Shown here in pieces: positions 1 through 44,578 of a DNA stretch of 64,000 nt. Numbering within the stretch: position 1 is the stretch's first letter; every line of letters starts with the position of its first letter. The DNA lies in contig CAJNDS010000180.1 in assembly GCA_905221605.1 (NCBI GenBank), positions 608,501 through 672,500 of the forward strand. Reading direction: 5' to 3'. Source of the DNA: Symbiodinium natans (Eukaryota; Sar; Dinophyceae; Suessiales; Symbiodiniaceae). The position numbers and the translations under genes are program-made. The notes under the pieces were generated by a model. It did no database searches. It saw only the letters and a program-made list of their open reading frames with translations, and was not told the DNA's origin.

Positions 1-139
1 CGGCGAGCAGGTCGGGATTGTGGCTGAGCAGATACAGCAGAGCCTGAGCGTCTGTCTGCTGCGCGAAAATGCTAGAGCGGTGCTGCGGAGACTGCCCGCT
101 GGGGAGGCCGGTGGTGTGGGAGGCTTGGCCGAGCCCTGA
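1..139 (+). CDS. Possible terminal exon of an unknown gene (5' end outside window)
   Basis: The frame beginning at base 2 is open from the window edge to a TGA at 137-139, giving about 45 residues that start GEQVGIVAEQIQQSL and end GLAEP. The first half has an amphipathic, coiled-coil-like character. No family is recognised. It could be the last exon of a gene lying to the left. The base composition is GC-rich, unlike the repeat-rich DNA that follows. The call rests on an open frame and composition only. Confidence 0.35.
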   Translation, partial: GEQVGIVAEQIQQSLSVCLLRENARAVLRRLPAGEAGGVGGLAEP

Positions 140-1159
140 CCATCTCAAAGAATGCTGCGCCTGCTCCCTTGCGTAGAGTGGGGGAGAGGGGGCCCCGCGG
201 CTCCTGGGCTGGGACTCTGCTCATCCCTGCATGGGGTTGAGAGGGCCGGGGGTTGCCTGCCCCGCGGGCTCTGGCGCGCCTTGACCAGGAGGTACATCGT
301 TACTCGTTGTGGAGTAGCATTGTGCCCCCGTTCATGTCGTTGATGCTGGGCCAAGTACAGCCGGTCCCCTCTTGTTTCTTTCTTTGGCTGATCGGGGCCA
401 CTTGTCCTTGTTTCGCGCCTCAGTCAATGCGTCGAGTCGCGTCGTGCCCGCGGCGCAGGGTTTTTCTCCCACACGTGGTTTTTCCCTGAGTCGGGACGTC
501 GGGCATTGCATGCCAGTCTCCACTTTCTGGGGCTGATTACACAGGTTTTGAAGTGCAGCTCGTCTGACAGCAATATGCTGCATTACACTCCGTAGGCGAA
601 TTGGCACCAATGCACATGTTCCCGTCTATTCCGCCAGCGGCCAGAAGCGCCCTCGGTTTGAGGTCACTTCAACTGTCAACGATTATCAACGTAGAAGCAC
701 AAAGCCTAGGCTCACGGTCGGGGTGCTGGGTGTTGGTTAAGTGTTTGGGGTTGAAGCATGGCAGAACCCTAAACCCCAAACCCTAAACCCTAAACCGTCC
801 TCCCGTGCAACCTTTTCGTCGTGGTTTTGCTTGAAGGTTTCCGTTGTTTCCGTTGGGGCTTCTGTTCCACGTCTGCCTGGTTTAGGGTTTTAGGGTTTAG
901 GGTTTAGAGTTTAGGGTTTAGGGTTTAGGGTTTAGGGTTAGTGTTTGGGGATTTGGGATTCCATGCTTTCGGGCTGATGCTGTTTAGTTTCTGTTACGAT
1001 TTTTGGCATGGCTTTTGTCACGCTCACTTTTGTTTTCCGTTACAACCCTAGGCCCCAGTCCCGAAACCCTATAAGCCTTGGTAGCGCAGTGGTCTCCTTG
1101 TCCGTTTTTTTTTGGTTCAAGGTTCCCTTGTAAAGTCAAAGAAGGGCACCCTTATTAGA
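140..1159. other. No recognisable gene; short heptamer runs
   Basis: Several short ORFs cross this stretch on both strands but none has a recognisable domain or exon-like composition. It holds small CCCTAAA/TTTAGGG runs near 766-797 and 881-940. Confidence 0.5.
1073..1136 (+). repeat. tRNA-like relic (possible SINE head)
   Basis: The sequence reads GCCTTGGTAGCGCAGTGG, like the 5' end and A box of a tRNA, and about 35 bases later GGTTCAAGGTTCC, which resembles a B box. It cannot fold into a full cloverleaf. A similar head without the B box recurs near 62910. A tRNA-derived SINE is the simplest reading, but chance similarity is possible. Confidence 0.25.
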
Positions 1160-1268
1160 ATATGGGGGTTTACGAAAATAGGGGACTCCTAAAATAGACC
1201 CCGAAAACGAAGGATTCCCTTATAGTAAGGACCCCAATAAGGTAATCCTAGTTTCGGACACCCCTATT
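1160..1268. mobile_element. Small inverted-repeat element, family B
   Basis: A roughly 110-bp module begins with TATGGGGGTTTACGAAAATA and ends with the imperfect reverse complement (TTTCGGACACCCCTAT). Related modules occur at 17451, 20415, 24170, 24516, 40791, 44480 and 45667. It has no coding capacity and is MITE-like. Confidence 0.6.
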
Positions 1269-1281
1269 TAGGGCTTATAGG

Positions 1282-1496
1282 GCTTCTATCCTAAACCCTA
1301 AACCCTTAAACCCGAAACCCTCAACCCTAAACCCTAAACCCTAGGCGGGTGGCAAACTAAACCCTAAACCCTAAACCCTAAACCCTAAACCCCAAACCCC
1401 AAACCCTAAACCCCAAACCCCAAACCCTAAACCCTAAACCCTAAACCCTAAACCCTAGGCGGGTGGCAACAAAAAAAGCCCTGAACCCTAAACCCT
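1282..1496. repeat. CCCTAAA (telomere-type) heptamer array
   Basis: This is an interrupted array of CCCTAAA with CCCCAAA variants. It contains two copies of the insert CTAGGCGGGTGGCAA (1341-1356 and 1455-1477), the second followed by an A run. Confidence 0.95.
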
Positions 1497-2901
1497 AAAC
1501 GGGGCTACCAAGAAGCCCCAAACCCTGCTGCACTCCAAGGCCTTCTGCACAACCCTCGCGGCAGCTTCGGTGGGACTTTGCAATTCTGCAGTATCAGATA
1601 GTGACATCGAGAACGAGACCACGACTGAGCCTCGACTCAGAGATCCCCCAAAGTATTTAGGGTTTAGGGTTTAGGGTTTAGGGTTTAGGTGGGTTTAGGG
1701 TGTAGGGCTACATGAGAGTATGGAGTGTATACACTTGGGCCCTAAAGCTACTACGGAGCTCCTTCGAAGCCCAACTCATCTACGGCATGGGCGCATGGGC
1801 CCATTCGGCTAGTGAAATCACAAGGCTTTGAGCTTGAAGGGCTTCATGCTGGGGCAATGTGATTCTTCTGTGTAGGGTTTAAAGTTTAGGGTTTAGGGTT
1901 TGAGGTTTGGGGTTTAGGGATGCTCTTCAATCAATGGGCCTCCTTGACTGGACGTTGCGGGGACGGTGCAAATGCAAAGGTAACACCAGGCACGTGTCTG
2001 CTGCTATTGCCCGAACGGGCACATACCGTGCACACTGAACCGTCCTCCAGCCATGCGCGATATGAGAAGACAAATGCTGCGAACCCCGGTGTCGGCGGAG
2101 AAAGTTTCTGGCAAGTCAGGCACTTACTCAGTGACAAGGTGGCACTCGAAGAACCAGCAAACCGCCCCTCCGAATTCGGTGCATTTTCTCCCAATCCCTG
2201 GCGCCTTTAATTTTGAAGCATATGTAGGCTATAGGGGCCAGGCTCAAACAACCTGGTGGACAGGTCTCAGCACGCGCTCGCCCCAAGAAATCCTCTTGCT
2301 TCCTTGCCAGCCGTGTGCAAGAGTCAGCGTTCTAACCCCATAGTAATTTTTTCAACTTCCGCAAGTTCCTGTGTCTCTAAGGTTGGAGCCATGGGCCCTT
2401 GCTATGTATAGTGACATATAACGCTTATTTAAACTGGGGACCCAAAATTAATTTGGGCCCATACTGCGGATCCCCTGCTGTCTGACTAAGGAGGCCAGCA
2501 CACGAACCACCTCCGACACGGAGTCTTCGTCGCTGTCCGGTGAGCGCAAATGCATCTGCTAAGTCCTCCAAACCGTAGTTCGTTTGGGTGTCTGTGTACC
2601 CTAAACCCTAAACCTTAAACCCTAAACCCTAAACCCTAAACCCTAGACTGATGCAGCTTTCCCTTTGGAGCAATGTAGTAAGGTAGTAGCGCTGAACACC
2701 CCAATGCCCGAGTTCTAGGATGCCCTCAACCTGCCAGCTCCGGCACATGCCGATTGGCACAAATCTGCACAAATTATCTTGCACAACCAGCTTCATTCCG
2801 AAACGGGAGCACCACGCTTCCAACGGCTCCATGAGCTGTGCCTGGTGTGCGAGTTTTTTTTCCGAAAGCAAGCACTGCAAGACCTCGCAAGACAGCATAA
2901 C
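1497..2901. other. No recognisable gene; short heptamer runs
   Basis: Unique sequence is interrupted by TTTAGGG runs near 1659-1690 and 1876-1918 and a CCCTAAA run at 2599-2646. The ORFs here (for example 1920-2210 and 2629-2898) have no recognisable domain and I do not call them genes. Confidence 0.5.
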
Positions 2902-3072
2902 CTTACTGTTGGTTTGTAGGGAATGAAGGAATGTGGTACCCTATATAATCCCTTAAAGGGTATTACATATATATGTATATATACATATATATATATGCAT
3001 ATGCATATAGGGGGATATAGGATACATTTATAGGGTACCTCATTCCCTCATTCCCTACTAACCAACAGTAAG
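2902..3072. mobile_element. Inverted-repeat element with TA-rich centre
   Basis: The left arm starts CTTACTGTTGGTTTGTAGGG and the right arm is its near-perfect reverse complement, ending CTAACCAACAGTAAG. Arms of about 43 bp meet at GGTACCCTAT, and the centre is a (TA/ATATGC) stretch. It is a foldback/MITE-type element and the predicted RNA would form one long hairpin. Confidence 0.75.
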
Positions 3073-5035
3073 CAACATGGAACTTCCTGCGATCTTGTCG
3101 CGCGGCCTTCGAGGCGCACGGCTGATGATGTCCATGCCTCTCACCCATCCTAAAGGGTTTGGGGTTTAGGGTTTCGGGGCATAGAAGATCATAGAAGGCC
3201 TCGACAAGTGACAGTGGCTAGTGATGGATGCCTTAAACCCTACCTATAGCATCCTAATTCCTAAATAATTCCTAAACCCTCCCGCCCCCCAAAAGTAAGA
3301 ATAATCAAAAGAAGCAAAAATGAAACACGGAAATCACATCAACAGAAGTGCAGCGCCGCGCGCTTTTCGTTCGACCGGCTTTCCCTTTTGCGAGCGGCAT
3401 TAGATGAGGCCGCTCGAGCCGGGCGCTCGGTTTCTGAAGGAACCCGGGTGCGCGTGGAGATCTGAGTTTGCAGTTCCCTGGCAAGGAAGGTGGGATTATG
3501 AGCCAGGATGTGGCCTTCCACAGGAGAATCGTGCAGCCCACGTCCTGGCCCTGCGCCTTTTGGTTGGTCAGAAGTGATGCCAGCATGCACGACCTGCGCA
3601 AGGGTGCAGTGGCTGGGGTATCACCTGGGCTGAGCCGCTCAGAGCTGGTTTTCTCGAAGACGTTATACTTTCGGGTTCCCATTCTCATACGGGGGTTTAG
3701 GGTTTAGGGTTTAGGGTTTAGGGATTAGGGTTTAGGGTTTAGGGTTTAGGGTTTAGGGTTCAGAAAGCAGGGAACCCAAGCAGGGCCCCCATGATTCAGA
3801 GAATCCCCCATGTCCATCTGGCAGAACGCGAGCAGAGAAAGAGCTGCGCTTGGCCCAGTCGCATGCTGCATAGCTTGGGTCGGGGGAAAGGTCTTGGTGC
3901 CAGCACTGTGGCAAGAGGTATTTCAGCAAGCGTTGCTTCATCATGGGAGTCATGTTCCGGGCCGAAACATGCAACACCCCCCTCCCTAGCACCTCCCCCC
4001 TAGTTTCAAGCGGGATCCCATGTCCCACACTTATAAACATGCATAGCTCTTCGGTGCCGCATGTACAGCACTCTGAAACCATATCGGGCGCCATGTCCCA
4101 TCCTCACGAGCAGCTACCCTGCCTCCGAAGAGCAGCCAGGCTTTCGCGGCCAAACTTTGGAGAAACCAGTCGGAGGTGGGCCGCATCTCAGAGATTGAGG
4201 GGGGCGGATCGGGGATCCCATGCCTCAAGGTCAAATGCTGTGTCATGGGGTATCTTGCCTGACTTCCAGCAATCCCGGCTCGTGCCTTGCCGATTGTACG
4301 CGAGATTGTGCAATTGCAAGTGTAATCCCAATTCAGCTGCTAAAGAAGCATTTCATGAGATCCTAAACCCTCAACTAACCCTGTGCCGCAAGCCTGCCAA
4401 AACTGTGCGTAGGCACCTATCTCGTCGATCGCGCAAGGAGATGCCAGGCGCGGGACACGGCCTGCGTATTAGAAGTTGGAGGTGAAACTTGCTAGGATGC
4501 TTAGGGTTTAGGGTATAGAGTTGAGGGTTTTGCCCCGACCCTCCATCTGCAAAACTCCAAGAAGTCTGGAAGCCAGAACCATTTTTGGAGAATCTCTGCA
4601 CACAACATAAGCCCCCATCCCGAAGACCGGCTGCCGCCAGGTCGCTGCACGATGTCGCCGTAGAGGAGGGTCTCGAGGTGGGATTGGGGGATATCCATAC
4701 GTATTATATATACATGTGTACTTTTACTTATATTTATTTATTTATTGATACCATATAACATTACATATGTATGTATGTATGTCTGTATGTATGTATGCAT
4801 GTATGTATATATATATATATGTATCTGTTGTACCCTTCTATTCATACCAGTATGGATACATCTATACGTGCATATGCTTTGTCTTCATGTTCACTTCAAG
4901 TTTTGATATCTGTATTTATACGGTTCGGGCTTCATCGCATGCGTTGACGAGTCGGCAGGGAGCTTCTTTGGGATGCCCAGGCGAACGGGCTTAGGGTTTA
5001 TGCTTTAGGGTGTATAGGGTTCAGCGTTTGGGCAC
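3073..5035. other. No recognisable gene; heptamers and GTAT microsatellite
   Basis: Contains a TTTAGGG array (3692-3760), a TA/GTAT microsatellite (about 4700-4820) and unique sequence. ORFs of 113 (minus) and 180 codons (plus) near 3753-4485 overlap in opposite directions and have no recognised domain, so I leave them uncalled. Confidence 0.45.
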
Positions 5036-5092
5036 AAGCCCTAAACCCTAAACCCTAAACCCTAAACCCTAAACCCTAAACCCTAAACCCTA
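5036..5092. repeat. CCCTAAA array
   Basis: Near-perfect tandem CCCTAAA, about eight units. Confidence 0.95.
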
Positions 5093-5176
5093 TGGGGCCC
5101 TCAAACCCTCTAAAGCCCCCTGTAATGAGCCCCACGAAGGTCGGAGGGTTACGAACCTTGAAAATCCCTCTGAAAG

Positions 5177-5201
5177 AAGCCCCCCCCCCCCCCCCCCCCC
5201 G
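5177..5201. repeat. Poly-C tract
   Basis: About 20 uninterrupted C residues followed by GCCCC. Confidence 0.9.
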
Positions 5202-5458
5202 CCCCTAACCGGTTGAAGGGAATTTTGGTTTTTGGGGTTTTGGGCTAGGGTTTAGGGTCTAGGGGTCTCCTCAGTCCGTGCTAAGAAAAGACATCATAGC
5301 CCGGATGCAAAGAAGGGGTGTCTCAAAGGGCCAGCCTATAAGGACCTAGAACCCGACTGGGGGCCCAAATCCCAAAGCCGAAACCTCTGAACCCTAAACC
5401 CTAAACCCCAAACCTAAACCCTAAACCCTAAACCCCCCCAAAAGTGAAGAGAAGCCAG

Positions 5459-38888
<33,430 letters not shown>

Positions 38889-38971
38889 GCCTGAAATGCT
38901 CAGAGCTTCGTTGCTTCGGGCTGAAAGGTGGGTTTAGGGTTTAGGGTTTAGGGTTTAGAGAGGGTTTAGGG

Positions 38972-39070
38972 TTGGGATGTTCCCCCTTTTACTAACAGTC
39001 CTTAGTACAGATTATGGCAGGGGGTACTTTATCCCTATTCAGGACGGTTAGTATAAGGGGAACATGCCAA
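38972..39070. mobile_element. MITE, family A copy 3
   Basis: 99 bp, TTGGGATGTTCCCCC at one end and GGGGAACATGCCAA at the other. Target duplication GTTTAGGG / GTTTGGGG (one mismatch), so it inserted into a heptamer. Confidence 0.9.
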
Positions 39071-39144
39071 GTTTGGGGTAAGGGTGCCCTGTCTGATCCT
39101 GTGGTGTGATGTAAGTTAGGGTCATCAAGTAGGGCAAAGAAGGT

Positions 39145-39212
39145 TTAGGGTTTAGGGGGTAGGGTTTAGGGTTTAGGGTTTAGGGTGTGGGGTTTAGGGT
39201 TTAGGGTTTAGG
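39145..39212. repeat. TTTAGGG array
   Basis: Interrupted array with TGTGGGG variants. Confidence 0.9.
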
Positions 39213-39407
39213 AGAAGCCTTGGAAGCCTCGCTGGTTTGCTAAGGCTTTGAAAGGCCTGGCCCTGGACTTGCCACGCCCCTGGTGCCCTTCGGCCACTTG
39301 GTGGCAGCAGGGTCCCAGTCTGAGTGGTTCCCTAGATGGCCTGTGGGTTTGCTGGCTTGAGGTTTTTAAGGGCATACCCTCTAGAGGATCGTTTAGTAGC
39401 CCGAAAC

Positions 39408-39465
39408 CCTAAACCCTAAACCCTAAACCCTAAACCCTAAACCCTAAACCCTAAACCCTAAACCA
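39408..39465. repeat. CCCTAAA array
   Basis: Eight near-perfect units. Confidence 0.95.
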
Positions 39466-39466
39466 A

Positions 39467-39603
39467 CTTCTGAGTCCTCGCGCCACCCAAGGCCACGCCG
39501 TGGCAAGCAACTTCGCATCCCTGAAAGGGCCGGGCGTCCTCAAGCCGTCGGTGGAATCGACGCCTCCCAAGGAGGCGCCTTTGTTCCAGAATTGCTCCGG
39601 CTG
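39467..39603 (+). CDS. Exon-like island of unknown gene (possibly GH59 3' end)
   Basis: A single frame is open across the whole island between two heptamer arrays and encodes ATQGHAVASNFASLKGPGVL and further to FQNCSGWG. Composition is coding-like. It is collinear with the GH59 gene but does not match a block I know. Confidence 0.4.
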
Positions 39604-39663
39604 GGGTTTAGGGTTTAGGGTTTAGGGTTTAGGCTTTAGGGTTTAGGGTTTAGGGTTTAGGGC
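39604..39663. repeat. TTTAGGG array
   Basis: Eight units, opposite orientation to the array at 39408. Confidence 0.95.
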
Positions 39664-40001
39664 TGCGCGATAGGCTTGCTCACATGGTCTGCGAGGCAGA
39701 ACATGTACAGAGTGCGTACTGTTCCCTGAAGAGTAGAGGTTTTGGAGGCAGGGGTTTGCAGCATCACTCTGACCGCGGCCAGCAAACCCCAAACCCTGCA
39801 AGTAAGCAGATCCCAGATCCTCGACCAACAAGTCGGGCCTGTTGGAGGCATATACTATCGGCCCAGTAATTCAAATTGCAGGGGGACCGCGCAGGAAAAG
39901 AGTTCATTGAGCCTTAGTCAGTGGTACTTGAACCCCGCTGCATCCACATCAGGGCCTCGAGTCCAGCAAGTAGCAGATCGAAGACTGCCCTTAGTAGTAG
40001 A

Positions 40002-40083
40002 GTAGGTAACCTTTCACCTTTTTGGGGTACGATAGCCCCTATAGAATCACAAAGGTTAGCCTTTAGTTCCCCTGGATACTGGA
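40002..40083. mobile_element. Inverted-repeat element, family C copy 2
   Basis: AGTAGGTAACCTTTCACCTT and AAAGGTTAGCCTTTAGTTCC, as at 23966-24051. Confidence 0.7.
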
Positions 40084-40519
40084 CAGCTAGCTGCCTGGAA
40101 GGTGCCTACACCCAGGCAGGTCGTCCTTTGCCTCCGGGTGTCGGCCTCAGATCCCGTAAATCTGGCAATTCCTCACGATGCGACTCAGGATGGCAAGAGC
40201 AACAAGGTTTAGAGTTTAGGGTTTAGGGTTTAGGGTTTAGGGCTTGCAGGAAACAATGCCGCCGCATGCATGCCGGCTAGTATTGCGTACGCAGCCGGGA
40301 GCTACCTCACTTCCACCGACTGCATTTGTTACATGATAGGGTTTAGGGTTTAGGGTTTAGTGTTTAGGGTTTAGGGTTTAGGTTGATACATGAGTCATTG
40401 TGGCCTACTTAAGTGGCACAGGCTATACACATCACCGGCATGCAAGCGAGCTGTGGGGTTTCCCAGCCCGTGGTCTCAACTCTTGATCAGCAGGGCCTCG
40501 GAGTGCAAGAAAGTTTGAT

Positions 40520-40632
40520 TGGGGTTTAGGGTTTAGTTAAGGTTTAGGTTTAGGGTTTAGGGTTTAGGGTTTAGGGTTTAGGGTTCAGGGTTTAGGGTTT
40601 AGGGTTTAGGCAAAAGGGTTTAGGGTTTAGGG
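40520..40632. repeat. TTTAGGG array
   Basis: Interrupted array of about 110 bp with the spacer GGCAAAAGGG. Confidence 0.9.
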
Positions 40633-40790
40633 AGCATGAAGACGGGGCGAACGGGGAATGTTGACCCTCCACACCCCCCCCCCCCCCCACCCCCCTGCAT
40701 TTTGTCTCAGGCTGCGCGCTACACCTTCTTCGGCACAGGTGGTGGCCAGCTGATGCCCCAGTCAGGCAGTCCGGACTCCACATTATCCCT

Positions 40791-40903
40791 CATATGGGGG
40801 ATCACGAAAATGAGGGACCCCTAATTTAGACCCCTAAATAGTAGGAATCCCTTGAAAATAAGGACCCCAAGAAGGTACCCCTAATTTCGGAAACTCCCAT
40901 ATC
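40791..40903. mobile_element. Small inverted-repeat element, family B
   Basis: Begins CATATGGGGGATCACGAAAA and ends TTTCGGAAACTCCCATAT. Confidence 0.7.
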
Positions 40904-41078
40904 ATGCTCTGCGCCTGGCCTTGGGGCTGAGCTCATGAGCTGGCAACTCAAGACCAGGAACAGAAGCAAGCATGCTCGAAGACCCAGAGCAGGCCCCTAC
41001 TTTTTTTAGGGCTTCGGTTCCCTCATCTGCCCCCTTTAAACCAAAAAAGGGGCACCCCGAAACCCGACACCCTGAACC

Positions 41079-41210
41079 CTAAACCCTAAACCCTAAACCC
41101 TCGACAGGACTTGCCTCGCCCGCTTATGCCAGTGTGAGAGTCGAAACCCTAAACCCTAAACCCTAAACCCTGAACCCTAAACCCTAAACCCTAAACCCTA
41201 AACCCTAGGC
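41079..41210. repeat. CCCTAAA arrays
   Basis: Two blocks separated by about 45 bp of unique sequence. Confidence 0.9.
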
Positions 41211-41380
41211 TACTGTTGTGGGCCTAGCGGTTTGCTGCGCTGAAGCTGCGACAGCCCTGAAGCCACAAGGCCCGAAGGCTACTGCGTCCGGGCAGGGATC
41301 TCGGCCTGACTTGGGGGTTTAGTGCTTAGGGTTTAGGGTTTGGAGGTTAGGGTTTAGGGTTTAGGGTTTTGGGTTTTGGG

Positions 41381-41510
41381 TACTTAGTAGCCGATTACAA
41401 CTGGACTTACAACCCACTTAGAAGCCCCTCAAGTGCCCTAATATGGTTCCAATAATTTGGATTGTAAGTGCAGTTATGATTGGCTAATAAGTACCATGAG
41501 CCATCAAGTA
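41381..41510. mobile_element. Inverted-repeat element, family D copy 2
   Basis: TACTTAGTAGCCGATTACAA at the left, ATTGGCTAATAAGTACCATG at the right. Confidence 0.7.
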
Positions 41511-41620
41511 GAGAATCAACGCAGCGCTTTGCATGTTGCATCTCGCTGTCCATAGGGTCAGTTCTCAAAATTCTGGTCCCTTTTTTGGACGCCCTCTATA
41601 GATATGTATATATGTATTTA

Positions 41621-41664
<44 letters not shown>

Positions 41665-41689
41665 GAGACCGGGACGCTGTGGGAGTGCA

Positions 41690-42510
41690 AACAATAGGAA
41701 TCCTCTATTTTAAATCCGCAGGAACCCTATGTTAAATCAATCGGAGCCGTAAAGTCAATAGGAAGCCTCTTAACATGAATTGGAGGCCCTTCACAAAAAA
41801 TAAGAATCCTTGTAAAATGAAAAGGAACCCTATTAAACTGAAGAGGAACCCTACTACAATTAATACGAACCAATCGGACTCCTATAAAAAAATGTGACCC
41901 CTTAGAAAAATAATAAGAACCCTACTAAAATAAGCATGAGCCTAAACCAATAGGAACCCCTTTAAAGTGAATGAGATCCTTATTAATATTAGTACGAATC
42001 CTATTAACATGAACAAGAATCTGAATGAGATCCTTATTAATATTAGTACGAATCCCATTAACATGAACAAGAATCTGATTAAAATTTGTAGGAATCTTAT
42101 CACATGAGTAGGGGCCTTATTAAAATAATTAGGAGCCCTATGAAACTTTATTGGAATCCTATGAAAATGAATAGGAATCCTCTATTGAAATCTCGGAACC
42201 GGATAACAGATAATAGGACGGAAGCCGATTAAAATGAATAGGAACCCTTGACAAATCAGAAAGAACCCGGGTTGCAATTCACAGGAATCCTATTAAAACG
42301 AGAAGGAATCTTACTAAAATGAATAGGAACCAATAGGCCTGAAAAAACAATAGAAGCCTTTAACAAGAACTAATAAGAATCCTACTAAACTAATATGAGC
42401 CTAATCCTTAAAATTAATTAAAACCCTTTGCGAATCCTAGTAACATGAATAAGAACCCTGTTTAAATTGATAGGAGCCTTATTAAATTGGTAGGAACATT
42501 AGGGCGTGAT
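41690..42510. repeat. Degenerate AT-rich minisatellite
   Basis: Dozens of diverged units around AATAGGAACCCTATTAAAAT. A recent internal duplication (unit about 54 bp, GAATGAGATCCTTATTAATA...) lies at about 41967-42077. Confidence 0.8.
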
Positions 42511-42759
42511 GTCTTAAAAATATGTTGCCAAGGTACAGTGTTTAGTATAGATATTAGGTTTTGCTTGTTGGGGGATGACTGCTTGAGATACCCTAGCTAA
42601 GGTATAGTTTTTAGGATAGATGTCCTGTCTTGCGTATTGGGGCGTGATTGATTTTATGGAGGTTTTGGTACTCTCTCGAGATTTTGCAGGATTCGAGTTT
42701 GTTTTTGGTACCTCCTCGAGAAATGGTGGCTGGGAGAGAGCCTCAGATCACGAAATCAT

Positions 42760-42935
42760 GGAAAACATGGGTTTCGCCAATGTTGTTGAAGGATGGAGCT
42801 GAAAAACATTGGCAAAACCGACGTTTTCCAAAAAATGAGCACGAAATTCATGGATAACATTGGTTTTACCAATGTTTTTGAAGGATTGAGCCGAAAACAT
42901 CGGTAAAACCAATGTTTTCAAAAAAGCCCATGCTT
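42760..42935. repeat. Serial short hairpins (ACATTGG...CCAATGTT)
   Basis: Three related palindromes such as CATTGGTTTTACCAATG follow each other, separated by AAGGATGGAGC-type spacers. Confidence 0.65.
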
Positions 42936-43180
42936 TTCAAACCATGCGGCTGGGAGCACGGAATTCATGGATAGTATATCAATGTTGTTCAAATTTGTGC
43001 AAAGCAGGACCTAGAGAGTATTTTGTCACGTCTCTGCTCGCAAGCATCAGGACATTTCGTTCATCGCCCACCAGATGAGAGAAACACATAATGCGGTGTG
43101 CTGGATTGTCCATGTTAGTGCTTTTGTCACGTACAAGAGGGCACTCAGACATGAAATCTCACAAAACCTTTAAAAAAATA

Positions 43181-43310
43181 TGAGAGACTCTTCCCAGGGG
43201 TCCGGGTCCCCAACAGAGTCCCCCCACGAAACCAAAAAAACCAAAAAAACAAAAAAAACCAATCCTGAGGGACTCTGTTGGGGACCCGGACCCCTGGGAA
43301 GAGTCTCTCA
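43181..43310. repeat. Perfect 42-bp inverted repeat with A-rich loop
   Basis: Arms 43181-43222 and 43269-43310 are exact reverse complements. The 46-base loop is A-rich and its last ten bases (CCAATCCTGA) also pair with bases just beyond the right arm, allowing an alternative fold. A T-rich tract of about 90 bp follows. Confidence 0.93.
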
Positions 43311-43628
43311 GGATTGGTTTTTTTGGTTTTTTTGTTTTTTTTGTTTTTTTTTGTTTTTTTGGGTTTTTTTGGTTTGTTTTGTTTTTTTTTGGTTTTTTTG
43401 GTTTTTTGTTTTGTGTATTATACCTTTTTGCACAGTTGTTCGTGTGTTTTTAGGTTTTTTGTTTGAAATTTTGCATTTTTTGTTACAAAAAAGTGCACTC
43501 CCACAGCGTCCCATTTTCTATATATATATATATATATATATATTCTGGGCCGCCTTATAATCGTGACCCCAAAAGGACCAGAATTTAGTTTAGAGAGCTC
43601 GCCCTATAGGTGTAGGGTTTAGGGTTTA

Positions 43629-43726
43629 GGGGTGATGTCATCCGAGATCATCCAGAACAACACTTCCTCACGCCCGGCCTGGTTGCTGACGATCTCCTCG
43701 AAGATCGTGGCCTCGGGATACCTGAG
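43629..43726 (-). CDS. Exon-like island of unknown gene, minus strand
   Basis: The minus strand encodes YPEATIFEEIVSNQAGREEV and LFWMISDDIT after a CTCAG/G acceptor. TTTAGGG arrays border it on both sides. The frame is open and protein-like, but I do not recognise the family. With the next island it suggests a minus-strand gene. Confidence 0.5.
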
Positions 43727-43746
43727 CTTGGGCCCCAGATGCAGCT

Positions 43747-43792
43747 TAGGGTTTAGGGTTTAGGGTTTAGGGTTTAGGGTTTAGGGTGTAGG
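43747..43792. repeat. TTTAGGG array
   Basis: Six units between two minus-strand exon-like islands. Confidence 0.95.
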
Positions 43793-43796
43793 CCTC

Positions 43797-43885
43797 GAAG
43801 ACGCTAACAGGCCACCGAACACGCCACTGAGGCGCAGAGAGCGCCCAGGAGGTCGTTCGGGGAGGCTGGCTGCGACTGAAGTTGG
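43797..43885 (-). CDS. Exon-like island of unknown gene, minus strand
   Basis: Minus-strand frame reads FSRSQPPRTTSWALSAPQWR and on to VFEA without a stop. No family recognised. Confidence 0.35.
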
Positions 43886-44225
43886 AGGCCCGACCCTCCC
43901 CCGAAAAGGATCCATGGTACTTCTATGGTTCCTGTATAATAAGGGCGCCAAGAAGGTAACCCCCCCAATTTCATATAGTATACTTGGGACTTTTAAAGGG
44001 AGGTTCCTTTCATGTCTAGTGGCTTTAGGTCATTTTAGAAGTTGGAGGCCCGACTCCTAAGGATACATGATACTTATATGGGTTATGCGGGTTGACGAAA
44101 ATACGCGGCCCTCAATATCCAGGTAGTAGGTATCCTTTTTTTCTCAGCACCCCAAGAAGGTACCCCCCCCCCCCCCCCCCAATTTCGCAAACTCATAGAG
44201 TATATACTTGGGGCTTCAAGGGTTT
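43870..44225. repeat. Diverged direct duplication
   Basis: AGAAGTTGGAGGCCCGAC occurs at about 43877 and 44037, and each copy continues to CCAAGAAGGTACCCCC, CAATTTC and TATACTTGGG. The second copy has a longer poly-C (about 44163-44180). Confidence 0.75.
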
Positions 44226-44479
44226 CCTGCACCCAAGTGTCTGAGCATAAGAGGTACATGGATCCCTAACGGTCTTTTCTGGCAGTTTTAGGGTTTAAGG
44301 TTGGACCTGCTTCCGGAACAGCCGGAGCTGACTTTGTCTCTCCTTGAAATGGCCCCAATTGCGGACCCCACCCCAAATGCCCAAACAATCACACGATTCT
44401 GAGTAGCCAGACAAACTTGACTTTGTTCAAGGGGACCCTACTAAAGTGGGGGGCTTCTGAAGATGGGGTTTAGGGTTTA

Positions 44480-44578
44480 GGGGTTTCCGAAATAGGAGCA
44501 CCCTTTTTGGGGTCCCTTCAAGGGGATTCTATTTGGTGTATAAACGGGGTACCCCTATTTTGAGATATACCCACATGG
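44480..44578. mobile_element. Small inverted-repeat element, family B
   Basis: Begins GGGGTTTCCGAAATAGG directly after a TTTAGGG run and ends TATACCCACATGG. Confidence 0.65.

Larger units (their letters stand above)
41551..43610. mobile_element. 2.06-kb element with nested terminal inverted repeats and microsatellite rims
   Basis: Outer imperfect arms share AATTCTGGTCC plus T-run (left, about 41551-41590) with its complement on the right (about 43570-43610). (TA)n tracts follow inside. Then comes an exact 19-bp inverted pair, GGGACGCTGTGGGAGTGCA at 41671-41689 and its complement at 43494-43512. The interior is AT-rich with diverged AATAGGAACCCTATTAAAAT-type repeats and a long hairpin at 43181-43310. 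No transposase ORF is seen. It contains no TTTAGGG array. Confidence 0.75.

Noticed and set aside
43180-43560. 126-codon hydrophobic ORF (FFWFF repeats)
   Set aside because: It is the T-rich tract next to the hairpin; pure composition effect.
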